A stretch of 64,000 bases of DNA from Azospirillum brasilense (GTDB lineage Bacteria; Pseudomonadota; Alphaproteobacteria; Azospirillales; Azospirillaceae): assembly GCF_005222205.1 (NCBI RefSeq), contig NZ_CP032345.1, positions 995,001 to 1,059,000 on the forward strand, in the 5' to 3' direction. The position numbers and the translations under genes are program-made. Below are positions 8,256-16,721 of the stretch, one piece after another; position 1 is the stretch's first letter, and every line of letters starts with the position of its first letter. The notes beneath the pieces were generated by a model. That model worked only from the letters and a program-made list of their open reading frames with translations. It had not been told where the DNA came from and made no database searches.

Positions 8256-10337
8256 ATGAAGATCAACGGCCGGACGGTGCTCGTCTGCGATTGCGCCCAC
8301 AGCATGGCGCTCGACGGCAAGGCGTTGGCCAGGGCCTGCGGGGCCGCGGCGGGGGCGGAGGGCGAGCTGTCCGTCGCCACCCAGCTCTGCCGCACCCAGC
8401 TCGACCGGTTCGAGGCGCGCGTGGCGGAGGGCGCCCCTCTGCTCGTCGCCTGCACCCAGGAGGCCCCGCTGTTCGCGGAGATCGCCGCCCAGGACAACCC
8501 GGAGGACAAACCGGACGCCACCTTGGCCTTCACCAACATCCGCGAACGCGCCGGCTGGTCGGACGAGGGCGCGCTGGCCGGGCCGAAGATCGCCGCCCTG
8601 CTGGCCGAGGCGGCCATGGACATCCCGCCGACCGGCACGATCACGCTGGCCTCGGAAGGCACCGCGCTGGTCTACGGCACCGACGAGCGCGCCATCGAGG
8701 TGGCCCGGCAACTGTCCGGCAGCCTGGACGTCACCGTTCTGCTGAAGTCCCCGAAGGACGTCGCCCCGCCGCGCGTCATGGATGTGCCGGTCTTCAAGGG
8801 CACCATCCGCGCCGCCAAGGGCTGGCTGGGCAATTTCGAGATCGTGGTGGACGACTACGCCCCGGCCATCCCGGCCTCGCGCGCCGTGCTGGGCTTCGAG
8901 CCGCCGCGCCACGGCGCCGCCTCGCGCTGCGACGTCATCGTGGACCTGACCGGCGGGGCGCCGCTGTTCCCGGCGCACGGGAAGCGCGACGGCTACCTGC
9001 GGCCCGACCCCGACAGCCCCGCCGCCGTCGCCAAGGCGGTGTTCGAGGCCGCCGATCTGGTCGGCGAGTTCGAGAAGCCGCGCTACATCGATTTCAAGGC
9101 CGACCTTTGCGCCCATTCGCGCAGCCGCAAGACGGGCTGCACCCGCTGCCTGGAGGTCTGCCCCACCGGCGCCATCACGCCGAACGGCGACCATGTGGCG
9201 ATCGACCCGCACATCTGCGCCGGCTGCGGCTCCTGCGCCTCGGTCTGCCCGACGGGGGCCAGCACCTACGCCCTGCCGCCGCTCCAGACGGTCTACGAGC
9301 GGCTGCGCACGCTGCTGTCGAGCTACGCCAAGGCCGGCGGGACGGAGCCGGTGCTGCTCGTCCACGACCCGCGGCACGGCGATGAGATGATCTCGCTGAT
9401 CGCGCGGTACGGCCGCGGCCTGCCGGCCCGCGTCCTGCCCTTCGCGGTGAACGAGGTGACGCAGCTCGGCTTCGACGTGTTCGCGGCGGCGCTGGCCTAT
9501 GGCGCGGGACGGGTGCGCGTTCTGGTCGGGCCGGGCAACGCCGGCGAGACCGCCGGGCTGGCCAGCCAGATTGGTCTGGCCGAGACGGCGATGGCCGGCC
9601 TGGGCTACGGCTCCGGCCGGGTGTCGATCATCGACGCCCAGGACCCCGACGCGGTGGCCGCGGAGCTGTGGGACCTGCCGCGCGAGGGTGCTCCCGCCCC
9701 CGGCACCTTCCTGCCGATGGGTGGCAAGCGCACCGTCACCATGCTGGCGCTGCGCCACCTGCACAAGGTCGCGCCGGAACCGCTGGAGGTCCTGCCGCTG
9801 CCGCCGGGCGCCCCCTTCGGGCGGGTGCAGGTGATGACGGAGGGCTGCACGCTCTGCCTGTCCTGCGTCGGCGCCTGCCCGACCGGGGCGCTGCTCGACA
9901 ACGCCGACAAGCCGATGCTGTCCTTCTCGCAGGACGCCTGCGTGCAGTGCGGCCTGTGCAAGACCACCTGTCCGGAGAAGGTCATCGCGCTGGTCCCGGA
10001 GATCGACTTCCGCGACAGCGCCCGCGGCGCCAAGGTGCTGAAGGAGGAGGAGCCCTTCTGCTGCGTCAAGTGCGGCAAGCCCTTCGCCACCAAATCCTCG
10101 ATCGACAAGATCGTCGCGGTCCTGGCCGGACGCCACGCCATGTTCGCCACGCCGGAGGCCGCCGACCGCATGCGCATGTGCGGCGACTGTCGCGTCGTCG
10201 ACCAGTTCGAGCGGGGCGACTCGCCCTTCGCGCTCGGCGCCCCACGCGCGCCCCGCACGACCGAGGACTATCTGCGCGAGCGGGAACTGGCCCAGAACGG
10301 CAAGGACGGCGGTCCGGACGGCGGCAGCATCCACTGA
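8256..10337 (+). CDS. Polyferredoxin with four [4Fe-4S] motifs and a zinc-ribbon-like tail
   Basis: 693 residues from ATG 8256, with AAGGGG ribosome site about 9 bases upstream. After an N-terminal region of about 280 residues, two ferredoxin motifs occur (CTRCLEVCPTGA plus CAGCGSCASVCPTGA), then a middle domain of about 190 residues, then two more (CTLCLSCVGACPTGA and CVQCGLCKTTCPE). The C-terminus carries CVKCGKPF and MCGDC, a likely zinc or iron ribbon. Cytoplasmic: no signal or membrane segment. Family members are often found near formate dehydrogenase and molybdenum-cofactor genes, and moaA follows here, so electron transfer for a molybdoenzyme is inferred; no dehydrogenase gene is in view. 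Confidence 0.85.
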   Translation: MKINGRTVLVCDCAHSMALDGKALARACGAAAGAEGELSVATQLCRTQLDRFEARVAEGAPLLVACTQEAPLFAEIAAQDNPEDKPDATLAFTNIRERAGWSDEGALAGPKIAALLAEAAMDIPPTGTITLASEGTALVYGTDERAIEVARQLSGSLDVTVLLKSPKDVAPPRVMDVPVFKGTIRAAKGWLGNFEIVVDDYAPAIPASRAVLGFEPPRHGAASRCDVIVDLTGGAPLFPAHGKRDGYLRPDPDSPAAVAKAVFEAADLVGEFEKPRYIDFKADLCAHSRSRKTGCTRCLEVCPTGAITPNGDHVAIDPHICAGCGSCASVCPTGASTYALPPLQTVYERLRTLLSSYAKAGGTEPVLLVHDPRHGDEMISLIARYGRGLPARVLPFAVNEVTQLGFDVFAAALAYGAGRVRVLVGPGNAGETAGLASQIGLAETAMAGLGYGSGRVSIIDAQDPDAVAAELWDLPREGAPAPGTFLPMGGKRTVTMLALRHLHKVAPEPLEVLPLPPGAPFGRVQVMTEGCTLCLSCVGACPTGALLDNADKPMLSFSQDACVQCGLCKTTCPEKVIALVPEIDFRDSARGAKVLKEEEPFCCVKCGKPFATKSSIDKIVAVLAGRHAMFATPEAADRMRMCGDCRVVDQFERGDSPFALGAPRAPRTTEDYLRERELAQNGKDGGPDGGSIH

Positions 10338-10357
10338 GCGACGCCGACGGCACCGCC

Positions 10358-10401
10358 GCGCGGCGCCGGGATTTGATCGCCGTCAAGTCCCGGCGCCGCG
10401 C
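10358..10401 (+). terminator. Strong hairpin between polyferredoxin and moaA
   Basis: A perfect 14-bp GC-rich inverted repeat (10358-10371 with 10388-10401) with a 16-base loop that can itself pair TTGA with TCAA. No T-run follows, so it may be a Rho-dependent or attenuating structure rather than a classic terminator. It lies 21 bases after the stop and about 135 bases before moaA. Confidence 0.6.
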
Positions 10402-10535
10402 TTCGTGGTCTCCTGCGCCTGAAATTCCAGGTGGCGAAAAATCCGCAACTCGGACCTATATATCAGGATCGGGTTCGGGGTCATAATCGCCGCCCGGACT
10501 GCACGATACGCACCCCCTTGGGGAGAAGCCTGACG

Positions 10536-11561
10536 ATGACGACCGTTCCGCCGACCGCCGCCGCCCCGCTCGTCGATCCTTTCGGGCGGACCGTCAGCTA
10601 TCTGCGCGTGTCCGTCACCGACCGCTGCGACCTCCGCTGCGTCTATTGCATGGCGGAGGACATGAGCTTCCTGCCCAAGGCGGAGGTGCTGACGCTGGAG
10701 GAGATCGACCGCGTCTGTTCCGCCTTCGTCAAGCTGGGCACCCGCAAGCTGCGCCTGACCGGCGGCGAGCCGCTGGTCCGCAAGGGCATCCACGAGCTGA
10801 TCCACAGCCTGGGCCGCCATGTGAAGGCCGGCGACCTGGACGAGCTGACGCTGACCACCAACGGCACCATGCTGTTCAAGTACGCCGGCGATCTGGTGGA
10901 GGCCGGGGTGCGCCGCATCAACGTGTCGCTGGACACGCTCGACCCCCACAAGTTCCAGGCGATCACCCGCTGGGGCCGGCTGGACAAGGTGCTGGGCGGG
11001 CTCCAGGCCGCCAAGGAGGCGGGGCTCCAGGTCAAGATCAACACGGTCGCGCTGAAGGGCGTGAACGACGACGAGTTCCACCGTCTGGTCGGCTGGTGCG
11101 GCGAGCAGGGCTTCGACCTGACCTTCATCGAGGTCATGCCGATGGGCGAGATTGGCGACGAGGCGCGGCTCGACCAGTACCTGCCGCTCAGCCTCGTGCG
11201 GGCGGAGCTGGCCAAGCGCTGGACGCTGGACGAGATCGACTACCGCACCGGCGGCCCGGCCCGCTATGTCCGGGTGGCCGAGACCGGCGGGCGCATCGGC
11301 TTCATCACGCCGCTGACCCACAATTTCTGCGAAAGCTGCAACCGCGTGCGGCTGACCTGCACCGGCACCCTCTACATGTGCCTGGGCCAGGAGGACGCCG
11401 CCGACCTGCGCACCCCGCTGCGCCTCAGCGACGACGACGGGCTGCTGGTCCAGGCGGTGCGCGACGCGATCGCCCGCAAGCCCAAGGGCCACGACTTCAT
11501 CATCGACCGCCGCCACCAGGGCCCGGCGGTCCCGCGCCACATGAGCGTGACCGGCGGATGA
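10536..11561 (+). CDS. moaA: GTP 3',8-cyclase MoaA
   Basis: 341 residues; radical-SAM enzyme making 3',8-cyclo-GTP, the first step of molybdenum-cofactor synthesis. The N-terminal cluster motif CDLRCVYC and the C-terminal cluster pattern C-x2-C-x13-C (CESCNRVRL then Cys in LYMCLGQ) are both visible, as is [10 protein letters not shown]. The C-terminus ends in Gly-Gly (VTGG), required for activity in the family. Start ATG 10536 with GGGGAGAAG upstream. It follows the polyferredoxin gene in the same direction, separated by a strong hairpin. Confidence 0.97.
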   Translation: MTTVPPTAAAPLVDPFGRTVSYLRVSVTDRCDLRCVYCMAEDMSFLPKAEVLTLEEIDRVCSAFVKLGTRKLRLTGGEPLVRKGIHELIHSLGRHVKAGDLDELTLTTNGTMLFKYAGDLVEAGVRRINVSLDTLDPHKFQAITRWGRLDKVLGGLQAAKEAGLQVKINTVALKGVNDDEFHRLVGWCGEQGFDLTFIEVMPMGEIGDEARLDQYLPLSLVRAELAKRWTLDEIDYRTGGPARYVRVAETGGRIGFITPLTHNFCESCNRVRLTCTGTLYMCLGQEDAADLRTPLRLSDDDGLLVQAVRDAIARKPKGHDFIIDRRHQGPAVPRHMSVTGG

Positions 11562-11621
11562 TCCGCCCGCAGCCGGGCGCCCTCGCGCCGCCGGCATGGG
11601 GAGGGTGAGGGGGTTGCGCGT

Positions 11622-11650
11622 GGCGATGCGTCCGGAAGACGCGCATCGCC
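11622..11650 (+). terminator. Terminator-like hairpin after moaA
   Basis: GGCGATGCG (11622-11630) pairs with CGCATCGCC (11642-11650) and is followed by TCCCCTT. It is a plausible weak terminator for moaA before nadK. Confidence 0.4.
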
Positions 11651-11708
11651 TCCCCTTGACCGAAGCGGCCTTCTGCAACCGGGCATCCTGCGCTATGGTC
11701 CTCCGGAC

Positions 11709-12563
11709 ATGACCGAAACCGCCGCCAAGCTGCCCGCCGATCCGACCCTGGACCCGCTGGCGCCCGATTCCCCGGCCCGCAAGCCCGACGACCTCCGCAT
11801 CGCCTTCTGCGCGGCGAGCACGGAAGAGGCGATGCGGGCGCGCACCCGGCTGGTCCACCGCTACGGCAACGCGCCGCTGGAGGACGCCGACGTCGTCGTG
11901 GCGCTGGGCGGCGACGGCTTTTTGCTGGAGACGCTGCACCGCGCGCTGAAGCGCGACGGACAGAACCCGCCGCCGGTCTACGGCATGAACCGGGGATCGG
12001 TCGGCTTCCTGCTGAACGTCTTCCGCGAGGACGAGCTGGCCGAGCGGCTGGCCAGCGCCCAGAGCGTCAAGCTGCACCCCCTGCGCATGAGGGCCACCCG
12101 CTGCAACGGCGAGCAGGTGGAGGCGCTGGGCATCAACGAGGTGTCGATGCTGCGCGAGACGCGGCAGGCCTCGAAGCTGCGCATCACCGTGGACGGCGTC
12201 GTCCGCCTGCCGGAGCTGATCTGCGACGGCGTGCTGGTCGCCACCCCCGCCGGCAGCACCGCCTACAACCTGTCGGCCCACGGCCCGATCATCCCGCTGG
12301 GCGCGGGGGTGCTGGCCCTGACGCCCATCAGCTCCTTCCGGCCGCGACGCTGGCGCGGGGCGCTGCTGCCCCACAGCTCCAAGATCACCGTGGACATTCT
12401 GGAAGAGGTCAAGCGCCCGGTCAGCGCCGTGGCTGATTCGACCGAGGTGCGCGAGGTCATCCGCGTCGATGTGGAAGAAGCGCGCGACGTCGCGCTGACC
12501 CTGTTGTTCGATCCGGAGCTGAATTTCGAGGAGCGGATTCTGAAGGAGCAGTTCTCGCCGTGA
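11709..12563 (+). CDS. nadK: NAD kinase
   Basis: 284 residues; phosphorylates NAD to NADP in the cytoplasm. Hallmarks: [15 protein letters not shown] (GGDG nucleotide motif), [21 protein letters not shown] (NE motif) and the conserved [16 protein letters not shown]. The N-terminus is about 30 residues longer than the shortest alphaproteobacterial members, with a Pro-rich lead; a later start is possible but the ATG at 11709 fits the spacing after moaA. It converges with the N-formylglutamate amidohydrolase gene 21 bases downstream. Confidence 0.95.
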   Translation: MTETAAKLPADPTLDPLAPDSPARKPDDLRIAFCAASTEEAMRARTRLVHRYGNAPLEDADVVVALGGDGFLLETLHRALKRDGQNPPPVYGMNRGSVGFLLNVFREDELAERLASAQSVKLHPLRMRATRCNGEQVEALGINEVSMLRETRQASKLRITVDGVVRLPELICDGVLVATPAGSTAYNLSAHGPIIPLGAGVLALTPISSFRPRRWRGALLPHSSKITVDILEEVKRPVSAVADSTEVREVIRVDVEEARDVALTLLFDPELNFEERILKEQFSP

Positions 12564-12584
12564 CGCTCGTTCCCGGCGTCGCCC

Positions 12585-13451
12585 TTACTCGGCGGCGCGG
12601 CGTACGGTGCTGGCCTGCGCGTGGGCGCAGATGCGGCGGGTCAAGGTGGTCAGGTCGGCCTGGAGCCGGGCGAAGCCCTCGTTCCGCTCCAGCGTTTCCT
12701 CGTTCATGTAGAGACGCCGGTTGATCTCGAGCTGAAGGGAATGGCGGCCCCGCGCCGGGTTGGAATGGCGGGACACCAGCTCGACCCCCTTGAAGGGATG
12801 GTTGCGCGCCACCTTGTAGCCGAGTCCGGTCAGCACCTGCTCGACCAGGGCGGTGAAGCCCGGTTCACAGGTCGTGCCGTCGCGGTCGCCCAGCACGAAA
12901 TCCATGCCCAGCTTGTGCGCCGCCCCCGGCCCGACCGCGGAGGGCATGGAGTGGCAGTCGATGTGCCAGACGGCGCCGAACCGGGCGGCCAGATCGTCCA
13001 TCACGCTGGCGACCTGGAAATGATAGGGCCGGTAGTAGCGGTCGATGCGCTCGGCCACCTCGGCCACCGACAGCCGCCCGTCGTAAAGCGGCATCCCCGG
13101 GCGGCACAGCGTGCGGATCAGCCCCATGCCGGCGGCGCTCTTCTCCGTCGGGCGCAGCGGTTCGGGCCAGCGCCCGTCGAGAATCGCCGGGTCGATGTCG
13201 TCGATCGCCCGGTTCGCGTCGATGTAGGTGCGCGGGAACAGGGCGCAGAGCAGGGTGGCGCCATGCTCCGGCGCGTGGGCGAACAGCTCGTCCACATGGG
13301 TGTCCTCGGCCTGCCGCAGGGTGGACAGCGGGCAGACGAAGGCGAAGTCGCGCGGGTAGACGGTGCCGCTGTGCGGTGAATCGAAGAACACCGGCAGGCG
13401 CGGGACGATCGGATCGTTGCGGACGAGCACGTCCTCGATCACGAAACTCAT
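12585..13451 (-). CDS. N-formylglutamate amidohydrolase family protein
   Basis: 288 residues from ATG 13451. The family hydrolyses N-formylglutamate to glutamate and formate, the last step of one histidine-degradation route. Visible signatures are FFDSPHSGTVYP, AEDTHVDELF, YIDANRAIDDIDP, WHIDCHSMPS and RHSLQLEINRRLYM. No other hut genes are adjacent; the divergent neighbour at 13709 encodes another zinc amidohydrolase/deacylase, so a shared role in acyl-amino-acid breakdown is possible but not shown. Confidence 0.9.
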   Translation of the reverse strand: MSFVIEDVLVRNDPIVPRLPVFFDSPHSGTVYPRDFAFVCPLSTLRQAEDTHVDELFAHAPEHGATLLCALFPRTYIDANRAIDDIDPAILDGRWPEPLRPTEKSAAGMGLIRTLCRPGMPLYDGRLSVAEVAERIDRYYRPYHFQVASVMDDLAARFGAVWHIDCHSMPSAVGPGAAHKLGMDFVLGDRDGTTCEPGFTALVEQVLTGLGYKVARNHPFKGVELVSRHSNPARGRHSLQLEINRRLYMNEETLERNEGFARLQADLTTLTRRICAHAQASTVRRAAE

Positions 13452-13708
13452 GGCTGACCCCGGTGTACCAACTGCGCCGACCAACCACGGCACCTGCCCG
13501 GATGGCATAGCAGGACGCTGCGGCGGATGGATTCGGGTATAGACGATGGCCGGGTGCCCGTCGACCAAAAACCGTCATACACCGGTAAGGCAAAGGACAT
13601 GATGGACAAGTGGATATGGCGGGGCTGGCGCACCGCCGGACTCTCCGCCATACTGACCGTTCGGCGAACGCGCCCGGCACCGGCCAGACCCGCAAAGGCG
13701 AGATCCGC

Positions 13709-14659
13709 TTGACCGAATCCCTGCCACCGATCGAATTGACGCCGCCGGACATCGGCCCCTACCGTCGTGGAAACACCGGCATCGACCATGTCACGACGCT
13801 GGAGTCCGGGCGTCCCGGCCCGCAAGCCGTCATTGTTTCGCTGATCCACGGCAACGAGATCAGCGGCGCGGTGGCGATGGACCGGCTGTTCCGGATGGGT
13901 TTGCGGCCCACCCGCGGGCGGCTGACCCTGGTCTTCGCCAACACCGCCGCCTACCAGAGCTTCGATGCCGAGCGTCCCTACGCCTCCCGCTTCGTCGATG
14001 AGGACATGAACCGCGTCTGGTCGCCGGACGTTCTGGACGGGCCGCGCGACAGCGTGGAGCTGCGCCGCGCCCGGCAGCTCCGACCGGTGTTCGACGCCGC
14101 GGACGTCATCCTCGACCTGCATTCCATGACGGCGGACACCCCGCCCCTGACGCTGTGCGGGCGGACCGACCGCGCCCGCGCGCTGGCCCGCCGGCTCGGC
14201 CATCCGGCCTGGATCGTCGCGGACGAGGGGCATGCGGCGGGAAAGCGGGTGATCGACTACGCCGATTTCGCCGCGGCGGACGGGCGGCGCACCGCCATCC
14301 TGGTCGAATGCGGCCAGCACTGGCGCAATGAGACGGCGCTGGTCGCCTTGGAAAGCGCCATACGTTTCCTGCTCGCCCAGGAGATGATCGACCCGTCGCT
14401 GGCCGATCGCCACATCCGCCGTCACCCCGATCCGCTGCGCACCGTTGAGGTGACCGAGGCGGTGACAGCGGAGACCGACGAATTCTTCTTCGACGAGCCC
14501 TATGTGGGAATGGAGATCATCCCCCGCGCCGGAACGGTCCTGGGCCGCGACGGCGATCGCCCGATCGTGACGCCCTACGACGACTGCGTGCTGATCATGC
14601 CGGCCCGGCGCCCCAAATCCGGGCAGACCGCCGTCCGGCTGGGGCGGATCGTTCCTTGA
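13709..14659 (+). CDS. Succinylglutamate desuccinylase/aspartoacylase-type zinc deacylase
   Basis: 316 residues if the TTG at 13709 is the start (purine-rich aaaggcgag upstream); GTG 13610 or ATG 13616 would add about 31-33 residues with no recognisable domain. Zinc-binding M14-like motif SLIHGNEISGA (His and Glu) and the third ligand in DLHSMT are visible; the catalytic Glu is likely in ILVECGQHW. Members remove acyl groups from N-acyl amino acids or related compounds. It is followed after 19 bases by an AbrB-type membrane protein, suggesting one transcript. Substrate is not evident. Confidence 0.85.
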   Translation: MTESLPPIELTPPDIGPYRRGNTGIDHVTTLESGRPGPQAVIVSLIHGNEISGAVAMDRLFRMGLRPTRGRLTLVFANTAAYQSFDAERPYASRFVDEDMNRVWSPDVLDGPRDSVELRRARQLRPVFDAADVILDLHSMTADTPPLTLCGRTDRARALARRLGHPAWIVADEGHAAGKRVIDYADFAAADGRRTAILVECGQHWRNETALVALESAIRFLLAQEMIDPSLADRHIRRHPDPLRTVEVTEAVTAETDEFFFDEPYVGMEIIPRAGTVLGRDGDRPIVTPYDDCVLIMPARRPKSGQTAVRLGRIVP

Positions 14660-14678
14660 ACCGGACACAGCGAACGGC

Positions 14679-15740
14679 ATGACCATCGGACCGGGGCTCC
14701 GGCCCTTCGCGCTCGCCCTCGCGCTGGGGACGGCGGGGGGCGCGCTGTTCAGCTATTTCCATCTGCCGCTGGCCTGGATGATCGGCGCCATGACCGCCAC
14801 CACGGTCGCCGCCATGGCCGGTGTCGCGCTGCATGTGCCGAAACCGCTGCGCAACGCCATGATCATGATCCTCGGCGTGATGCTGGGCAGCGGCTTCACC
14901 CCGGACATCCTGGGGCGGCTCGGCGAGTGGAGCCTGTCGCTGAGCGCGCTGACCGTCTATCTCGTGCTGGCGACCACGCTGGGGGTTCAATACCTGCGCC
15001 GCGGCGCCCGGCTGGACCCGCCGACCGCCTTCTTCACCGCCACCCCCGGCGGGTTGAACGAGATGGTGATGGTCGGCACCCAGATGGGCGGCGACAGCCG
15101 GACCATGGCGTTGTCCCACGCGCTCCGTGTGATGCTGGTGGTGCTGGTCATCCCCTTCGCCTTCCAGGCGCTGGGGCTGTACGACCCGGCGCGGCGCGGC
15201 ACGCTCGGCCCGCCCCTGCTGTCGCTCGCCCCGCTGGACGTGGCGCTGCTGTCCGCCTGCGCGCTGGGCTATCCCCTGGCGAAGCTGCTGCGCATCCCCG
15301 CCGCCCAGATCGTCGGACCGATGCTGCTGTCCGCCGCGATCCACCTCGCCGGGCTGACCGAGGGCAAGCCGCCGGGCGTTCTGGTCGCCGCGGCCCAGGT
15401 GGTGATCGGGGCGTCGCTGGGCTGCCGCTTCACCGGGTTGAACATCCGCCGCATCGGGCGCGACGGGCTGACCGCGCTGGGCCTCACCGGGCTGATGCTG
15501 CTGGTCACCACGGCGGCGGCCTGGATGGTCGACGAGGCGACCGGGTTGGGACTGGCCGCGCTGATCCTCGCCTTCGCGCCGGGCGGGCTGGCCGAGATGA
15601 CGCTGGTCGCGCTGGCGCTGAACATCGACGTGGCGCTGGTCGCCACCCACCACATGGTGCGCATCATCCTGATCGTGACGCTGGCGCCCGGCTTATATCT
15701 GCTGTGGCGCAAGTGGCGGTCCCGCCGCGGCAACATCTGA
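14679..15740 (+). CDS. AbrB/AmoA-duplication family membrane protein
   Basis: 353 residues, about ten hydrophobic segments in two repeated halves. The repeated motif around ATPGGLNEMVMVG (about 125) and FAPGGLAEMTLVA (about 305) is diagnostic of the PF05145 family (AbrB, regulator of aidB, often misnamed ammonia monooxygenase). Function is a probable transporter or membrane regulator; substrate unknown. It starts at ATG 14679, 19 bases after the deacylase stop, so the two are probably co-transcribed. Confidence 0.88.
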   Translation: MTIGPGLRPFALALALGTAGGALFSYFHLPLAWMIGAMTATTVAAMAGVALHVPKPLRNAMIMILGVMLGSGFTPDILGRLGEWSLSLSALTVYLVLATTLGVQYLRRGARLDPPTAFFTATPGGLNEMVMVGTQMGGDSRTMALSHALRVMLVVLVIPFAFQALGLYDPARRGTLGPPLLSLAPLDVALLSACALGYPLAKLLRIPAAQIVGPMLLSAAIHLAGLTEGKPPGVLVAAAQVVIGASLGCRFTGLNIRRIGRDGLTALGLTGLMLLVTTAAAWMVDEATGLGLAALILAFAPGGLAEMTLVALALNIDVALVATHHMVRIILIVTLAPGLYLLWRKWRSRRGNI

Positions 15741-15838
15741 GGAATTGCCCCCGGGCCAGCCGGCCAATCCGCCGCACACGCATGTGTGGAGTTTCCATTG
15801 CGCCCATCCCGCACCCCGTGCGAGGTGGAGGCGCGGAC

Positions 15839-15860
15839 GGGTGGTGGAGTGCCACCACCC
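15839..15860 (+). promoter_or_regulatory. Hairpin in the 5' region of tiny gene copy 1
   Basis: GGGTGGTGG, four bases, CCACCACCC: a perfect 9-bp stem ending 26 bases before the start codon of the 25-residue peptide. Copy 2 has a similar but imperfect 9-bp stem in the corresponding place (47178-47200). It may control access to the ribosome site. Confidence 0.5.
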
Positions 15861-15886
15861 CGCCGCTCAACGAGGAGGCTCGGAGG

Positions 15887-15964
15887 ATGAAGGAAATCCT
15901 CGGTCTCCTGATCCTGCTGCTCCAGATCGTCAAGGCGATCCTTGATCTTCTGAACCGGCAGTGA
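15887..15964 (+). CDS. Tiny hydrophobic peptide, copy 1 (putative type I toxin)
   Basis: 25 residues, ATG 15887 to TGA 15964. It starts MKEILGLLILLL, has one basic residue in mid-helix and ends ILDLLNRQ: a single amphipathic membrane helix. A ribosome site GAGGAGG lies 9-15 bases upstream and a second GGAGG abuts the ATG. Copy 2 (47061-47135) matches at 17 of 24 positions; four of the changes are conservative (E/K swaps, I/V swaps) and several codons differ silently (Leu, Leu, Arg), which argues that the peptide is under selection. A stem-loop follows the stop and an antisense promoter lies beyond. Length and composition recall DinQ/ShoB-like type I toxins; toxicity is inference. Confidence 0.75.
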   Translation: MKEILGLLILLLQIVKAILDLLNRQ

Positions 15965-15971
15965 TCGGGCC

Positions 15972-16002
15972 GGGAGGCGGGGGATAGGAGCCCCTGCCTC
16001 CC
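15972..16002 (+). other. Conserved 3' stem-loop of tiny gene copy 1
   Basis: A 12-bp stem (15972-15983 with 15991-16002) and a 7-base loop, beginning 8 bases after the stop codon. One pair is G-U when read as the sense RNA and would be A-C in the antisense RNA. The same element follows copy 2, where pair changes again keep the sense stem intact (G-U to A-U, G-C to G-U). The conserved flank AGCCTGATGATG follows. Confidence 0.75.
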
Positions 16003-16009
16003 AAGCCTG

Positions 16010-16038
16010 ATGATGGCTCCGCACCCGCCCGATTGCAA
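16010..16038 (-). promoter_or_regulatory. Putative antisense promoter, copy 1
   Basis: On the minus strand TTGCAA (16038-16033), 17 bases, CATCAT (16015-16010), close to sigma70 -35/-10 spacing. The two hexamers, the exact 17-base spacing and the CAGGCT after the -10 are identical at copy 2 (46983-47011) although the spacers differ completely. Confidence 0.6.
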
Positions 16039-16060
16039 GCCATCCGATCATTTCCTCCGA

Positions 16061-16594
16061 TCACTTCACGGGGGGTTTGCCCTTTTCCCATTGGGGGTTC
16101 GTGTCGATCAGCGGCACGCTGGAGATGGCCATCTTCGCCGAGGCGTCCTTCACCTGCCGGCTGTAGACCACATAGATCAGCGTGTCGTTCACCCGGTCGT
16201 AGATGCGGCGGATGGCGATCGACTTGAAGACCAGGCTCTTGCGCTCGGAGAAGACCTCCTCGCCCTTCTGCGACAGCTCGATGTCGCCGATCACCAGCGG
16301 CCCGGTGCGCCGGCACGAGATGGAGGCGTTGGACGGGTCCTCGAACCAGTTCCCCTTGGTCAGCCGGTCGAGCACGCTGCGGTCGAAATCCACCAGATGG
16401 CAGGTGATGCCCTTCACCTTCGGGTCCTCGATCGCCTGCACCTGGAGCCCGTTGCCGGTCCAATCGTTGGAGAAGCGCCCGACGACGAGGTCCTCGGCCG
16501 ACGCCGTGGTGGAGGCAGCCATCGGTGGCAGCACGGTTAGCGCCAGGACCATCAGGCCGCGGCGGATGTTTATCGAAGGGAACGGGCTGCGCAT
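16061..16594 (-). CDS. creA: CreA family protein
   Basis: 177 residues. A basic start and hydrophobic stretch (about 12-33, ending TTASAED) form a signal peptide, so the mature protein is periplasmic. The body contains VGRFSNDWTGN, ITCHLVDFDR, ASISCRRTGPL and DTLIYVVYSRQVKD, all typical of CreA (DUF/YjgF-unrelated conserved periplasmic family; molecular role unknown). Two Cys in the mature part could form a disulfide. It stands alone between the tiny gene copy 1 (tail to tail) and a divergent AI-2E-type permease. Confidence 0.9.
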   Translation of the reverse strand: MRSPFPSINIRRGLMVLALTVLPPMAASTTASAEDLVVGRFSNDWTGNGLQVQAIEDPKVKGITCHLVDFDRSVLDRLTKGNWFEDPSNASISCRRTGPLVIGDIELSQKGEEVFSERKSLVFKSIAIRRIYDRVNDTLIYVVYSRQVKDASAKMAISSVPLIDTNPQWEKGKPPVK

Positions 16595-16721
16595 CTCGTG
16601 GAACTCCGGTCGTCGCGAAGCGGGGCCGCGTGGGCGCGGTCCTGGAATACCCCTAAATCGGGCGGGGGTCCGGCGCCGTCAAGCGCCCCCCGGCCCGCTA
16701 CTCCCGGAGTGCCTGCCCCCG

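Larger units (their letters stand above)
15887..16003 (-). ncRNA. Putative antisense RNA to tiny gene copy 1 (3' end unknown)
   Basis: Inferred only from the promoter-like element at 16010-16038. Transcription starting about 7 bases past the -10 element would begin at the base of the 3' stem-loop (about 16002-16003) and run through the peptide gene. The left end given is simply the start codon of the peptide gene; the true 3' end cannot be seen. Confidence 0.4.

Noticed and set aside
7521..10334. 937-residue minus-strand frame covering the polyferredoxin gene
   Set aside because: Only its last part (7521-8084) is a real gene; the rest mirrors the ferredoxin gene on the other strand.
10358..10535. 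Possible molybdenum-cofactor riboswitch before moaA
   Set aside because: Only one simple hairpin is present; the multi-stem layout expected of the riboswitch was not found.
10383..12374. 663-residue minus-strand frame opposite moaA and nadK
   Set aside because: Low-complexity Gln/Arg/Gly text typical of antisense shadows.
15762..15774. 13-base word GGCCAATCCGCCG shared upstream of both tiny genes (also 47185-47197)
   Set aside because: It has opposite orientation relative to the two genes and lies at different distances, so it is probably chance or a common genomic word.
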